DNA of 64,000 nt from Bacteroidales bacterium (GCA_017446745.1 JAFSQF010000004.1:60299-124298), one strand, 5' to 3'; counted from the first letter of the stretch, positions 17,219 through 26,800 are shown. Numbers and translations are program-made. Notes: a model not told the origin generated them from the letters alone.

Positions 17219-18361
17219 ATGAGAAAGATAATCCTTTTTGCAGCTCTCGCTACATTTGCTATGCTCCCCTGCGCTTGCTCGGCACAGAACGGGGAGGAAA
17301 CGCCGCAATCAGTTCAAACAACGTCGTCTCCCAGCCAACAGCCCCTCCCGGGTTTGCTCACGCAGACTGACTTCACCGAAGTGGCGGCACGTACTATCGA
17401 TGCCGTAGTCCACATCAAGACCGAGATGACGAAACTGACGCCGCTCTATCAGTCCTTTTTCGGGATGATTATCGACCGTGGCGTGCAGCGTCAGACCTAT
17501 AACGCCTACGGGTCGGGTGTCATCATTTCCGATGATGGCTATATCGTCACCAACAACCACGTGGTGCAGGATGCCGAGCAGCTTTGGGTTACGCTCAACG
17601 ACAAGCGTGAAGTCCCCGCCCGTATTGTGGGCACCGACCCCGCCACCGACCTGGCTGTCATCAAAATAGAAGGCTCTGGCTATCATACCATCCCCTTCGG
17701 CAATAGCGACTTGGCGCGTATCGGCGAGCCCGTGTTGGCCATCGGCAATCCTTTCAATCTCACCTCCACCGTCACTGCCGGCATCATTTCCGCCAAGGCC
17801 CGCTATATGGACATTATCAACAACCCCGGAGTGGAAAGCACCATCGAATCGTTCATCCAGACCGATGCCGCCGTGAATAGCGGCAACTCCGGCGGGGCTC
17901 TGGTCAACGGCAGGGCAGAGCTGATAGGCATCAACACTGCCATTGCCAGCGGCAATGGCTACTATACGGGCTACAGCTTCGCAATACCGTCGAACATAGC
18001 GAAGAAGGTGACCGGCGACCTCCGCCGATATGGCACCGTCCAGCGTGGCTACCTCGGGGTCAACGTGGTCGAAGTTACGGCCGAAGTGGCCAAACGCCTG
18101 GGCCTTGACCAGCCCCGCGGCATACTCGTGGCACGCGTCATCCCCAACTGTGCTGCCGATAAGGCAGGAATGCGTGAGGGCGACTTGTTGTTGAAGGTGA
18201 ACAATATGGATGTCAACTCTTATTCGTCGATGATGGAGGAGGTGGCTCTGTTCAATCCTGGCGACAAGGTCGATGTGCTCTTCCTCCGCGATGGCAAGCA
18301 GCACACCGTGAGCCTCACGCTGCTCAATTCTAAGGGGAATACTGAGATTATAAGGAAGTAG
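17219..18361 (+). CDS. HtrA/Deg-type serine protease with one PDZ domain
   Basis: A 380-residue exported trypsin-fold protease. After a signal region (MRKIILFAALATFAMLPCAC, with a Cys that could be lipidated) comes the protease domain at about 50-265. The triad is His in VTNNHVVQDA, Asp in PATDLAVIKIEG and Ser in NSGNSGGALVNGRAELIG. One PDZ domain follows at about 270-365 (RGILVARVIPNCAADKAGMR, then GDLLLKVNNMDV). One PDZ rather than two makes it closer to DegS-type length than DegP. It degrades or chaperones misfolded envelope proteins. It diverges from the heptose group at 17040; the 178-base spacer contains a family B-like repeat. No heat-shock promoter was recognised. Confidence 0.92.
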   Translation: MRKIILFAALATFAMLPCACSAQNGEETPQSVQTTSSPSQQPLPGLLTQTDFTEVAARTIDAVVHIKTEMTKLTPLYQSFFGMIIDRGVQRQTYNAYGSGVIISDDGYIVTNNHVVQDAEQLWVTLNDKREVPARIVGTDPATDLAVIKIEGSGYHTIPFGNSDLARIGEPVLAIGNPFNLTSTVTAGIISAKARYMDIINNPGVESTIESFIQTDAAVNSGNSGGALVNGRAELIGINTAIASGNGYYTGYSFAIPSNIAKKVTGDLRRYGTVQRGYLGVNVVEVTAEVAKRLGLDQPRGILVARVIPNCAADKAGMREGDLLLKVNNMDVNSYSSMMEEVALFNPGDKVDVLFLRDGKQHTVSLTLLNSKGNTEIIRK

Positions 18362-18545
18362 CCGGTTGCGTCGGATTTGCAATCGGTTGCGTCGGATTTG
18401 CAATCCGACGCAAAATATTATAAGGATTTTTAATCCGCAAAATAGCCATCACAATCCGACGCAAAATATTATAAGGATTTTTAATCCGCAAAATAACGGA
18501 TTTGCAATCCGACGCAAAATATTATAAGGATTTTTAATCCGCAAA
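18362..18545 (+). repeat. family A repeat cluster
   Basis: Two starts of GTTGCGTCGGATTTGCAATC, then AAAATATTATAAGGATTTTT-type units three times. Each full copy has a 10-bp stem (GCGTCGGATT/AATCCGACGC, loop TGC) and a second half-hairpin. The cluster fills the gap between the HtrA-like gene and the MATE gene. Confidence 0.9.
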
Positions 18546-18577
18546 TTATCACAACGCTCGATACGAAATATCATCAA

Positions 18578-19945
18578 ATGACCGAAGGCTCCGTCCCGCG
18601 GCTGGTGCTGAGCCTGGCGGTGCCCTCCATGGTGAGCATGGTGGTCACTGCTCTCTATAATGTGGTGGATGCAGCCTTCGTCGGTCGCCTCTCCACCGAG
18701 GCCACAGCGGGAATAGGCATAGGCTTTGCCTATATGGCGTTCATACAGGCCGTAGGGTTCTTCTTCGGGCATGGGTCGGGCAACTACATCTCCCGGGCTC
18801 TTGGCGCGCAGCGCTACGGCCAAGCCGGCGTGATGGCGTCCACCGGCTTCTTCACGCCGCTCCTGCTTGGCATGATGGCCGCTCTGGTGGGCCTCCCACT
18901 GCTGCCCGAGCTTGTGCGTCTTCTCGGCGCCCCACCAGATGTGGTGCCCTATGGATGCAAATATTTGCGTTATATTCTGATGGCTTCGCCCTTCATGATG
19001 TCGGCCCTCACGCTCAACAACCAGCTCCGCCTTCAGGGCAACGCCCGTTTTGGCATGGTGGGCATCGTCAGCGGCGCCTTGCTCAACATAGTGCTCGACC
19101 CCTTGCTCATATTCGTCTTCAGAATGGGGGTGAGCGGCGCCTCGCTGGCCACAGCCATCAGCCAGTTCGCGGCGTGGGGGCTCCTGCTGTGGGGTACCAT
19201 GCGCGACGGCTCGGTCCATATCAGCCTCAGCCAATTCCGACCCTCGCTGCATGTCTATAAGGAGATTACGGCCGGAGGCCTCCCCTCGCTCTGCCGCCAG
19301 GCCTTCAATTGCCTTTCTGCTGTGATGCTCAACTACGCCGCTGCGCGTTACGCGCCCGAAGGTCATGAGGCCTCCGCGGTGGCGGCCTTTGCCGTCGTGA
19401 GCCGCACCACGATGTTCGCTTTCTCCCTGATCTTGGGCTTCTTGCAGGGCTTTCAGCCCGTATGTGGCTTCAACTATGGAGCCCACAAGTATGGTCGCGT
19501 GCTGCAGAGCTATCTCTTCGCCTACAGCGTATCGACGGCGATGCTCATAGTGCTCTCCGCGCTGGGCTACATCTTCGCTCCGCAGATCATTGCCCTGTTC
19601 CGCCGCGAAGACCCCATGCTTATCGCCATCGGCTCGCGCGCACTCCGCTGGCAGTGTCTGGCTTTCCCTCTCGTAACGCTCTCAACGGCCACCAATATGC
19701 TTTTCCAGAATATCCGCATGCCACTGCGCTCCACGTTGCTGTCAATAAGCCGACAGGGGCTTTTCTTCATCCCCGCCGTCCTCGTGCTCCCTCGGCTCTT
19801 GGGCATTCATGGGGTCGAGCTGACCCAGCCCGTTGCCGACCTCTGCACTTTCCTGCTCTCCATCCCTTTCGCCGTTTGGATAGTGCGTCGGCTGAGAGCC
19901 AGCCAGTTCTCGCCCGATGCCGAACGTCATCACCGGCAGCAATGA
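18578..19945 (+). CDS. MATE-family multidrug/toxin efflux transporter
   Basis: A 455-residue inner-membrane protein with about twelve hydrophobic segments. MTEGSVPRLVLSLAVPSMVS is the family-typical start (helix 1), and the sequence has two homologous halves, each with an early Pro/Gly helix (NVVDAAFVGRLSTEATAGIG in the first half, GHGSGNYISRALGAQRYGQA in the loop after helix 2; PICGFNY-like VCGFNYGAHKYGRV in the second). MATE proteins exchange cations for drugs or metabolites. The start ATG at 18578 lies 33 bases after the last copy of hairpin repeat family A, so the repeat occupies the leader region. No partner is visible, and the substrate is not predictable. Confidence 0.93.
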   Translation: MTEGSVPRLVLSLAVPSMVSMVVTALYNVVDAAFVGRLSTEATAGIGIGFAYMAFIQAVGFFFGHGSGNYISRALGAQRYGQAGVMASTGFFTPLLLGMMAALVGLPLLPELVRLLGAPPDVVPYGCKYLRYILMASPFMMSALTLNNQLRLQGNARFGMVGIVSGALLNIVLDPLLIFVFRMGVSGASLATAISQFAAWGLLLWGTMRDGSVHISLSQFRPSLHVYKEITAGGLPSLCRQAFNCLSAVMLNYAAARYAPEGHEASAVAAFAVVSRTTMFAFSLILGFLQGFQPVCGFNYGAHKYGRVLQSYLFAYSVSTAMLIVLSALGYIFAPQIIALFRREDPMLIAIGSRALRWQCLAFPLVTLSTATNMLFQNIRMPLRSTLLSISRQGLFFIPAVLVLPRLLGIHGVELTQPVADLCTFLLSIPFAVWIVRRLRASQFSPDAERHHRQQ

Positions 19946-20020
19946 TCGAGGAACAACGAGGTCCAATCACGTGAAATGACTATAGCTTGATGAAATTTCA
20001 CTAATTTTGGTGATGCGCCG

Positions 20021-20073
20021 CATAGAGTTTTCTGACGACTTTTGCAGTCGAAAAAAAACAACAGAAAACTATG
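20021..20073 (+). promoter_or_regulatory. inverted repeat across the porin start
   Basis: CATAG-AG-TTTTCTG (20021-20034) and CAGAAAACTATG (20062-20073), the second arm including the ATG. A -7-like GACTTTTG lies between (20037-20044). It could be an operator or an RNA structure; which is undecided. Confidence 0.45.
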
Positions 20074-21360
20074 CGAACTAACTTACTTTTAGCCACATGT
20101 GGCTTAATGCTAACTCTTGCCGGGCAGAGAATTTTTGCGCAATCCGACACCGTGGCTCCCAAAAGTCGCCTTACGGTAGGAGGCTATGGTGAGGCCGTCT
20201 ACAGTCGACATTTCTATAGCGACAACGTGTTCCGTTACTCTTTCTCCGACCGCTACAAAGATGCCGGGGGATATGGGCGCGTAGACCTGCCCCATGCCGT
20301 CATCATGCTGGGCTACGACTTCGGACATGGATGGAGTATGGGCACCGAGATAGAGTTCGAGCATGGGGGCGTAGAGGCGGCCACAGAAAAGGAAACGGAA
20401 GAGACTGGTGAGTTCGAGCAGGAAATCGAACGCGGCGGCGAGGTGGCGTTGGAGCAGTTCTGGGTACAGAAAAGCTTCAGCCCTTATCTCAATATCCGGG
20501 CCGGCCATATCGTCGTGCCCATTGGAATGACCAACAACAACCACACGCCGAACATGTTCTTCAGCGTCTATCGTCCTGAGGGAGAGAACACCATCATGCC
20601 CTGCACGTGGCACGAGACCGGCGTGAGCCTATGGGGGCGCGCCGCAGCGTGGCGCTACGAGGTGCAGCTGCTGCCCTCGCTCAACAGCAATCTCTTCAAC
20701 GATGCCGGGTGGATAAACGGGGGCTCTGCATCGCCCTACGAGTTCCGCCCAGCCAATGGCCTGTCAGGTGCCGTGCGCGTCGACTGGACTGGCATTGAGG
20801 GCCTTCGCCTGAGCCTCAGCGGCTTTGCCGGCAACAGCTTCAACAACGACATCACCACCACCATCTATCCCGAAACGTCGCGCTACCATGGCGCCAAGGG
20901 CACCGTAGTGATTGGCGCGTTCGACTTCGCCTTCCGAAACCGCTGGCTGACCATGCGTGGCAATTTCGATTATGGCTACCTTGGCGATGCCGCCTTGATT
21001 TCCAGCCGCAATAAGAACCAGACCACGATGACCGGCAACCCCTATCCCCACACCCCGGTTGGTGAGAGGGCGTGGGATGCCTCCATCGAAGCGGGCATCA
21101 ACCTCCTGTCTTGGAGCAATTCAAGGCAGAAGCTATACCTCTTCGGCCGTTACGACCACTACGACAGTTTCGTGCCTGCCGATGGCTACACCGACGTGGC
21201 CTGGGCCGAACGCCAGCTGCTGTCGTGCGGCATCAATTATGTGCCGATTCCGGAAATCGTGATCAAGGCCGAGGGTGGCTTGCGGATGTTGGACAGCCAG
21301 TACAACAACGAGCCCTGGGTGGCTGTAGCTGTCACGTGGACCGGTTTTTTCAAACACTGA
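20071..21360 (+). CDS. outer membrane porin-like beta-barrel protein
   Basis: A 429-residue exported protein. Signal peptide MRTNLLLATCGLMLTLAGQR then KSRLTVGGYGEAVYSRHFYS opens a barrel with alternating aromatic strands, ending in WVAVAVTWTGFFKH with aromatic terminal residues. The pattern LEQFWVQKSFSPYLNIRAGH and GMTNNNHTPNMFF resembles the phosphate-selective porin O/P-like group of Bacteroidota, though here no phosphate genes are near. It is followed by imelysin and a di-heme oxidoreductase, so an iron or redox-substrate role fits better. An inverted repeat (20021-20073) overlaps the start codon. A terminator-like hairpin and repeat family D separate it from the imelysin gene. Confidence 0.78.
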   Translation: MRTNLLLATCGLMLTLAGQRIFAQSDTVAPKSRLTVGGYGEAVYSRHFYSDNVFRYSFSDRYKDAGGYGRVDLPHAVIMLGYDFGHGWSMGTEIEFEHGGVEAATEKETEETGEFEQEIERGGEVALEQFWVQKSFSPYLNIRAGHIVVPIGMTNNNHTPNMFFSVYRPEGENTIMPCTWHETGVSLWGRAAAWRYEVQLLPSLNSNLFNDAGWINGGSASPYEFRPANGLSGAVRVDWTGIEGLRLSLSGFAGNSFNNDITTTIYPETSRYHGAKGTVVIGAFDFAFRNRWLTMRGNFDYGYLGDAALISSRNKNQTTMTGNPYPHTPVGERAWDASIEAGINLLSWSNSRQKLYLFGRYDHYDSFVPADGYTDVAWAERQLLSCGINYVPIPEIVIKAEGGLRMLDSQYNNEPWVAVAVTWTGFFKH

Positions 21361-21421
21361 AAAAAACTGAAAGGCGCGGAGGGCCTTTCTCTCGTTAACT
21401 CCACGTAAGGTGTGGAGTTAA
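21361..21421 (+). terminator. Porin terminator hairpins
   Basis: AAAGGC/GCCTTT at 21370-21388 and TTAACTCCAC/GTGGAGTTAA at 21395-21421, directly after the porin stop. Confidence 0.6.
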
Positions 21422-21440
21422 TGAACGACAATTGATTAAG

Positions 21441-21660
21441 TAAGTAATCAATCAAAAATAGTTTACATATTAGTGATGACGATTAAATGTGTTTATGTAA
21501 TATTATTTTCTCCGCTTCGCTATCGAAAGCTTCACTGGAGCTTTCTTCACCCCTACGGGGCTCAATGTAAATGACTGCTTTGCTCCGTGGGCTCACGCCC
21601 ACGGCTATTATATGCCGCCCCTACGGGGCTCAAAATGAATGTTAACAATTATTTTTACTT
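21441..21660 (+). repeat. family D repeat, copy 1, in a 324-base gene-free stretch
   Basis: Carries AAAAATAGTTTACATAT, then CTCCGCTTCGCTATCGAAAG, the stem GAAAGCTTC-ACT-GGAGCTTTC, CCCCTACGGGG and CCGTGGGC-TCAC-GCCCACGG. The rest of the gap (21361-21440) has the porin terminator hairpins; 21660-21684 is AT-rich leader of imelysin. Confidence 0.9.
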
Positions 21661-21684
21661 AATTATTAATAAACTATATTAACA

Positions 21685-22839
21685 ATGAAAAAACACTTCA
21701 TGAAACTATCCTTGGTGGCTTTGGCCTTTGCCACCATCCTGGCCACTTCGTGTGGGAAGGACGACGACGTAGACAACAACGACGAGCATGCCGCTGTCGT
21801 CGCTGAGCAGTTTGTGGACCATACGGTGGCTCCTACCTACACGGCGTTGGCCGATGCTACCGAGCGGTTGGCCGACCAGCTTGCCGAGCTCCGTGCCAAT
21901 CCCAACGAGGGCCTGATGCGCGAGGCTTGCGCTACCTTCCTTGAGGCGCGTGCCTGGTGGGAGAAGAGCGAGGCCTTCCTCTTTGGCGCTGCCGGCGATT
22001 TCGGCATCGACCCGCACATTGACTCCTGGCCTCTTGCCGAGACCGAGTTCAACAACCTGATGAACAGCCCCCTGGTGCTGCAGAGCCTCGACGGCGATGA
22101 GGGCGATGTCAATGCCGGCCTGAATCTGGGCAACAACCTCCTGGGGTTCCACGGCATCGAGTATATCCTTTTCCAAAACGGCCAACCCAAGAGCGTGGCA
22201 TCGCTCGAAGAGAAGCATCTGATCTATATCGCCGCTGTTGCCGGCGACTTGCGTAACCGCTGCTATCAGCTTGAAGTGGGGTGGCTCGGCGAGCAAGCTC
22301 CTCAGAGCCATATCGACAAACTCGACGAGGTGGAGCTCGCCTACACCGTGGCGGGCAGCGACCTCAGCTATGGCGAGAACATGAAACGCGCGGGCCGCGC
22401 CGGTAGCATCTACAGTTCGCGGATGGCTGCCGTCATCGCCATGGCGCAAGGCTGCTCCGATATAGCCGACGAGGTGGGTAGCTCGAAGATCTACGCCGCC
22501 TGGCATGGCGAAGACATCACCTACATCGAGTCGCCCTACAGCTACATGTCTATCACCGACTTCACCAACAATATCATCAGCATCCAGAATGTGTGGCTTG
22601 GTGGCATCGAGGGTGAGCGCAGCACTGGGCGTTCGCTCCGACAGTTTGTGGCCGATATCGATGCCGACCTGGCCGCCAAGGTCGACGCTGCCATCGAGCT
22701 GGCCCTGACGAAGATTGCCGAGATGCCGGCTCCTTTCTCTCTCCACTATTCCGATGCCAAGAATGGCGAAGCCGTTGAGGCCTGCGCCGAGCTTAGCGAA
22801 GTTTTCGGCGAAGTAATCGACGCCCTCCGAATCAATTGA
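21685..22839 (+). CDS. imelysin-family lipoprotein (M75-like, iron-regulated)
   Basis: A 384-residue lipoprotein with signal MKKHFMKLSLVALAFATILA ending in a lipobox (TSCGKDDD). The imelysin domain covers nearly all of the mature part. The defining motif G-x-H-x-x-E is intact in LLGFHGIEYILF; it binds a metal in the superfold. Imelysins (IrpA, EfeO and M75 relatives) act in the periplasm in ferrous or ferric iron handling. It is one of three genes here, porin (20071), imelysin, and di-heme oxidoreductase (22867), the last only 27 bases downstream, as in other Bacteroidota iron loci. A direct protease function, once proposed for the group, is not supported by the motif. Whether iron controls this gene cannot be read from the sequence. 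Confidence 0.9.
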   Translation: MKKHFMKLSLVALAFATILATSCGKDDDVDNNDEHAAVVAEQFVDHTVAPTYTALADATERLADQLAELRANPNEGLMREACATFLEARAWWEKSEAFLFGAAGDFGIDPHIDSWPLAETEFNNLMNSPLVLQSLDGDEGDVNAGLNLGNNLLGFHGIEYILFQNGQPKSVASLEEKHLIYIAAVAGDLRNRCYQLEVGWLGEQAPQSHIDKLDEVELAYTVAGSDLSYGENMKRAGRAGSIYSSRMAAVIAMAQGCSDIADEVGSSKIYAAWHGEDITYIESPYSYMSITDFTNNIISIQNVWLGGIEGERSTGRSLRQFVADIDADLAAKVDAAIELALTKIAEMPAPFSLHYSDAKNGEAVEACAELSEVFGEVIDALRIN

Positions 22840-22866
22840 ATCACAAAATAGCAAACAACTGTAACG

Positions 22867-24459
22867 ATGAAAAAAACACTTTTCTACGCAGCTGCGGCGT
22901 TGTTCGTCGCCGCTACGCTCTCTTCCTGCAAGGATGATGAGCAGATAAGCCCCAGCAATGACGATCAGCCCGACTGGCTGAGCGAAGAAACCCTTGCCGG
23001 CGGCGAGCTGGGCACCACCTTCAACCAGTCCGCCTCGGCCTTCGAAGATCCCACCCCCGCCACCGAACGCGCCGGTATGGGCAACGCATTCAAATACGGC
23101 GAGTTCTTTTTCGAACACACCATCACGCAGAACAGCGAGCCCTTCGATGGTTTGGGTCCTCTGTATGTGCGCTCGTCCTGCGAGAGCTGTCACCCCGGCT
23201 ATGGCCATGGTCGCCGCATGGAGCGTTACAATGCCTCCGACTGGGGCAATGGCTACTTGCTGGTGGTGTTCGACAAGACCGACCCCGCGGAGCCCTACGA
23301 GAAATCCGTTGCCGGCATGCCACAGACGCGCGCCGTGGCCCCCTTCAAACCCTCCATCGATGAGGATGGCATAACCATCATGTGGAACGACTATGTCGAC
23401 GAATGGGGCAACAAGTTCGACGACGGGGAGTCCTACAGTCTGATTTATCCCGAGGTGAACATCACCGAGCAGGCGTTCTATGCACCCTTGGCAGTGCCCT
23501 ACAGCCATTTGGGTTTCCGCCTCGAAACCACCATCGGCATCTATGGCACCGGCTTGCTTGATGCCATCCCCGACGATTCGCTGAAAGCGCAGTATCAGCG
23601 CGAAGCCGATGCCGGTGCCGACCTCAACCCCAATATCTGGGCTGGTAGCGACTGGGCAGCCGGCGCCTACTATGGCGGCACGAGCCATCCTCGCCGTTAC
23701 ACCTATGCCCTGAGCCGCGGCCCCCTGCAGGATGCCCCAGGCAGCAATGCCATTTGGAATATCCCCAATGTCACCCGTAGCAACAAACGAAGCCATTACC
23801 TCAGCCTGGATAAGACCATCTATGCCAATGCCGCTGCCGCCGATCCCGATGTGCAGGCCAGTTTCTACAGCTATTTCCCCGAGTGGAACAAGACTGGTGA
23901 TGCCAGCGTGGATATCTACAACTACCTGATGTGCGACACGTTGCCTGCCGAAATGAGCGACCAGGAGTACATCAACTTCATGGTGTGGCACCGCGGTCTT
24001 GCCGTTCCTGCTGCCCGCAATTTGGCCGATGCCGATGTCCAGCGTGGGCGCCAGCTCTTCCGCGAGTTGGGGTGCGCCTCATGCCACCGCCCCAGTTGGA
24101 CTACAGGCCCCGACGAGTTCACCGACCCTACCGGTTTCTTCAGCGTCGCCGACTCCCGTCTGCCGCGCTATCCGTATCAGAAAATCTGGCCTTATAGCGA
24201 CCTCGTTCAGCATAGGCTCCGCATGGTCAACGATATCCGCACCGGATGGTGTCGTACCACGCCCCTGTGGGGCCGCGGCCTCTCGCCAATCTGCAGCGGC
24301 CATGCCGACAGGCTGCACGATGCACGTGCCCGCAACGTGATAGAGGCCATCATGTGGCACGGATGCCCAGGTAGTGATGCCCGTTGGACGGTCGAGAATT
24401 TCCGCAAACTCTCCAAGTCCGACCGCGACGCTGTAGTTAAATTCATTAATGCCATTTGA
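22867..24459 (+). CDS. di-heme oxidoreductase family protein (DUF1111, CxxCH)
   Basis: A 530-residue exported protein. It starts MKKTLFYAAAALFVAATLSS with a lipobox-like SSCKDDEQ, so a lipoprotein is likely. Two c-type heme sites are seen, SSCESCHPGYGHG at about residue 105 and LGCASCHRPSW near residue 400. Both are typical of DUF1111 (thiol oxidoreductase or di-heme peroxidase-like) proteins, which in iron loci accompany imelysin and are thought to oxidise or reduce iron. The c-type hemes need a maturation apparatus, and the ResB-CcsA gene lies 126 bases downstream. Role in redox of iron is inferred from context. The stop at 24459 is followed by heptamer repeats. Confidence 0.9.
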   Translation: MKKTLFYAAAALFVAATLSSCKDDEQISPSNDDQPDWLSEETLAGGELGTTFNQSASAFEDPTPATERAGMGNAFKYGEFFFEHTITQNSEPFDGLGPLYVRSSCESCHPGYGHGRRMERYNASDWGNGYLLVVFDKTDPAEPYEKSVAGMPQTRAVAPFKPSIDEDGITIMWNDYVDEWGNKFDDGESYSLIYPEVNITEQAFYAPLAVPYSHLGFRLETTIGIYGTGLLDAIPDDSLKAQYQREADAGADLNPNIWAGSDWAAGAYYGGTSHPRRYTYALSRGPLQDAPGSNAIWNIPNVTRSNKRSHYLSLDKTIYANAAAADPDVQASFYSYFPEWNKTGDASVDIYNYLMCDTLPAEMSDQEYINFMVWHRGLAVPAARNLADADVQRGRQLFRELGCASCHRPSWTTGPDEFTDPTGFFSVADSRLPRYPYQKIWPYSDLVQHRLRMVNDIRTGWCRTTPLWGRGLSPICSGHADRLHDARARNVIEAIMWHGCPGSDARWTVENFRKLSKSDRDAVVKFINAI

Positions 24460-24463
24460 GCGA

Positions 24464-24492
24464 TTAGTGATTAGTGAATAGTGAATAGTGAT
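24464..24492 (+). repeat. heptamer tandem repeat (family E)
   Basis: GATTAGTGATTAGTGAATAG and further copies directly after the di-heme oxidoreductase stop. A degraded family B piece follows at 24500-24525. Confidence 0.75.
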
Positions 24493-24585
24493 TCCCTGTG
24501 GTACGCGGGCGTCACGCTGACTGCGAATGTCGAACTTCTATTAACAAGCCTTCATTAACTCCATCCCTCCCCAAAACCAACAATT

Positions 24586-26781
24586 ATGAAACCCAATCAA
24601 ATCCCAACCTTTCTCCAAATCCTTTTCTTCTCTCTTGTCGTCGGCATCCTTGCCGCTGGCACGATAGTGGAAAAGTATCACGGCAATGAATACGCGTGCC
24701 AGCATGTGTATGGATCGTGGTGGTTCATAGCCATGCTATGCCTTGTTGGTCTTTTTGCGCTATATGCCATAGTGCGAGGCCGGTTGTGGCGTCGTTTCTA
24801 TTTGCTGGCTCTCTACAGCTCGGCGGTGCTTATCCTTGCCGGTGGCGCCCTCACCGCCCTCACTGGCAAACACGGCAACATGACCTTGCAGCCCGGAAAC
24901 CCCGTAAGCGAGTTCACTACCTATAACGGGAAGTCACAGAAGCTCCCTTTCTCGCTGACCCTCCACCATTTCGAACTTCAGACACATCCCGGCACATCCA
25001 CCCCGATGGATTTTGTCAGCGTCGTCTCCGTCGATGGGGCTGAGACCGTGGAAATCTCGATGAACAAGATTCTACGTCGCCACGGCTATCGCTTCTATCA
25101 GGAGGACTACGACCAGGATGGCAACTCGGTGCTCAGTGTGGCCCACGACCCTTTCGGCATCGCCGTAACCTATCTGGGCTATCTCTCTATGGCTCTTGGT
25201 ATCCTCCTGCTCTTCTGCAGTCCCCGTTCGCGCTTCCGCAGGCTGCTCAGGAACGGCGGCACCAGCCCCATGTCTGCCGTCCCTCTTGTGCTGCTGTTGT
25301 TCGCTATGGGTGGCGTTCAGGCTCAGCCCCAGACGTTGCCTCCCGATGTCGCTGAGCAGATGGGCCGTATCTATGTGCTCTATAAGGGACGGGTCTGTCC
25401 TTTGCAGACCATGGCCAAGGACTATGTCACCAAGCTCAGCGGAAAAGCCTCCTACCGCGGTCTCAGCGCCGAGCAGGTCATGAGTGGCCTCCTCTTCTTC
25501 AACGACCAATGGATATCGGAGCCGTTCATCAAGGTGAAAGGTGCGGAGTTGCGACAGCAGTTGGGGGCCGATGGGCGTTATGTCAGTTTTGCAACGTTGC
25601 AGCAGCTGGGGAATGCCAACGATGGGCAACCGACGAAACAGGTGCGCGAAGCCCTCGAGAAAAGGGCCCTCATCGAGGGGTTACTGCAGGGCAAACAGCC
25701 AAAGCTATTCCCAGTCTTTGGCTCGCCGGCTGGCAATGGTGCCATGGGTGCCATGCCAGCGGCCGAGCCCTCCTTGGGCTGGTATGCACAGAACGACGAG
25801 CTTCCCATCACCATAGACGAAGAAGAATACCTTTTCATTCGGCGCTGGACAAGCTATTGCCAGCAGTTGGTGGTGGAAGGGGATTATGGAGCTCTCGACA
25901 CGCTGTTTCGTAAGACACTGCAATATCAGCAGAAGCGTGCCGATGCCGTGTTGCCGTCGGCCGTGAGTGTCAAGGCCGAGAGGCTCTACAACAGGCTCAC
26001 CACTGGGCGGTGGCTTGCCATGGTCGCTGTCTCGCTCGGGCTTGTCTGTTTCGCCATTGCGCTTCTTGGCCGTCGCCGTGGTGCCAAGGGAAAGCGCATA
26101 GTGCAGGGGGCCTCCACGCTGCTTGTTATGGCGCTGACGCTCTTGGTGACGCTGATTTTCGTGCTGCGATGGGTCGTCGGTGGTCATGTCCCTATGGCCG
26201 GAGGCTTCGATTCCATGAATCTTATGACCATTGCCATCGGGGTGTTGTCCCTGCTGCTGAGTCGTCGCAGTGCCATTGCGTCGTCTATAGGGCTGCTCTG
26301 CATGGGCTTCTGCCAGTTGGTGGCGATGCTCAGTGGCAGCAACCCCCCGGTTACACACCTCATGCCGGTGCTTAGCTCACCCTTGCTTTCCCTGCATGTC
26401 TCGGTGATAATGATCTCTTATGCCCTGTTTTTCTTCGTGATGATTAACGGAGTTGCCGCCCTCATCGCTGGTGGCGAGGAGCTTCGTCTGTCGCGGCGCA
26501 CCAGCCTTTTGCTGCTCTATCCTGCAGTTTCCCTGTTGGCAATAGGCATTGCTATAGGTGCCCTTTGGGCTAATATCTCATGGGGTAATTATTGGTCCTG
26601 GGATCCTAAGGAGGTCTGGGCCCTCATCACGCTGCTGGTCTATCTTTTCCCCATTCTCTCCCCAAAGGTATTCCGTAGCCCCCGCGCATTCCATGTCTAT
26701 GCCATCTTCGCCTTCTTCTCCGTCATCATTACCTATTTTGGCGTCAATCTGCTCCTCGGTGGTATCCATGCCTACAATTAA
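24586..26781 (+). CDS. ccsBA: fused ResB-CcsA cytochrome c biogenesis protein (system II)
   Basis: A 731-residue inner-membrane protein. The first 230 residues are a ResB/CcsB-like part with four hydrophobic segments and a periplasmic region (LQPGNPVSEFTTYNGKS). Residues 500-731 are a CcsA domain with the WWD-type motif SWDPKEVWALITLLVYLFPI and conserved His residues in the flanking helices. Fused CcsBA exports heme and attaches it to CxxCH cytochromes in the periplasm. It follows directly after the di-heme oxidoreductase, which gives it a nearby client. The C-terminal tail ITYFGVNLLLGGIHAYN is nearly the same as the relic at 45790-45888. A strong hairpin (26801-26837) ends the transcript. 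Confidence 0.95.
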   Translation: MKPNQIPTFLQILFFSLVVGILAAGTIVEKYHGNEYACQHVYGSWWFIAMLCLVGLFALYAIVRGRLWRRFYLLALYSSAVLILAGGALTALTGKHGNMTLQPGNPVSEFTTYNGKSQKLPFSLTLHHFELQTHPGTSTPMDFVSVVSVDGAETVEISMNKILRRHGYRFYQEDYDQDGNSVLSVAHDPFGIAVTYLGYLSMALGILLLFCSPRSRFRRLLRNGGTSPMSAVPLVLLLFAMGGVQAQPQTLPPDVAEQMGRIYVLYKGRVCPLQTMAKDYVTKLSGKASYRGLSAEQVMSGLLFFNDQWISEPFIKVKGAELRQQLGADGRYVSFATLQQLGNANDGQPTKQVREALEKRALIEGLLQGKQPKLFPVFGSPAGNGAMGAMPAAEPSLGWYAQNDELPITIDEEEYLFIRRWTSYCQQLVVEGDYGALDTLFRKTLQYQQKRADAVLPSAVSVKAERLYNRLTTGRWLAMVAVSLGLVCFAIALLGRRRGAKGKRIVQGASTLLVMALTLLVTLIFVLRWVVGGHVPMAGGFDSMNLMTIAIGVLSLLLSRRSAIASSIGLLCMGFCQLVAMLSGSNPPVTHLMPVLSSPLLSLHVSVIMISYALFFFVMINGVAALIAGGEELRLSRRTSLLLLYPAVSLLAIGIAIGALWANISWGNYWSWDPKEVWALITLLVYLFPILSPKVFRSPRAFHVYAIFAFFSVIITYFGVNLLLGGIHAYN

Positions 26782-26800
26782 GGATACACCCTGCTTATAA

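Noticed and set aside
21706-23991. 761-residue minus-strand open frame
   Set aside because: It covers imelysin and the di-heme oxidoreductase on the other strand, whose motifs are intact; it is a high-GC shadow.
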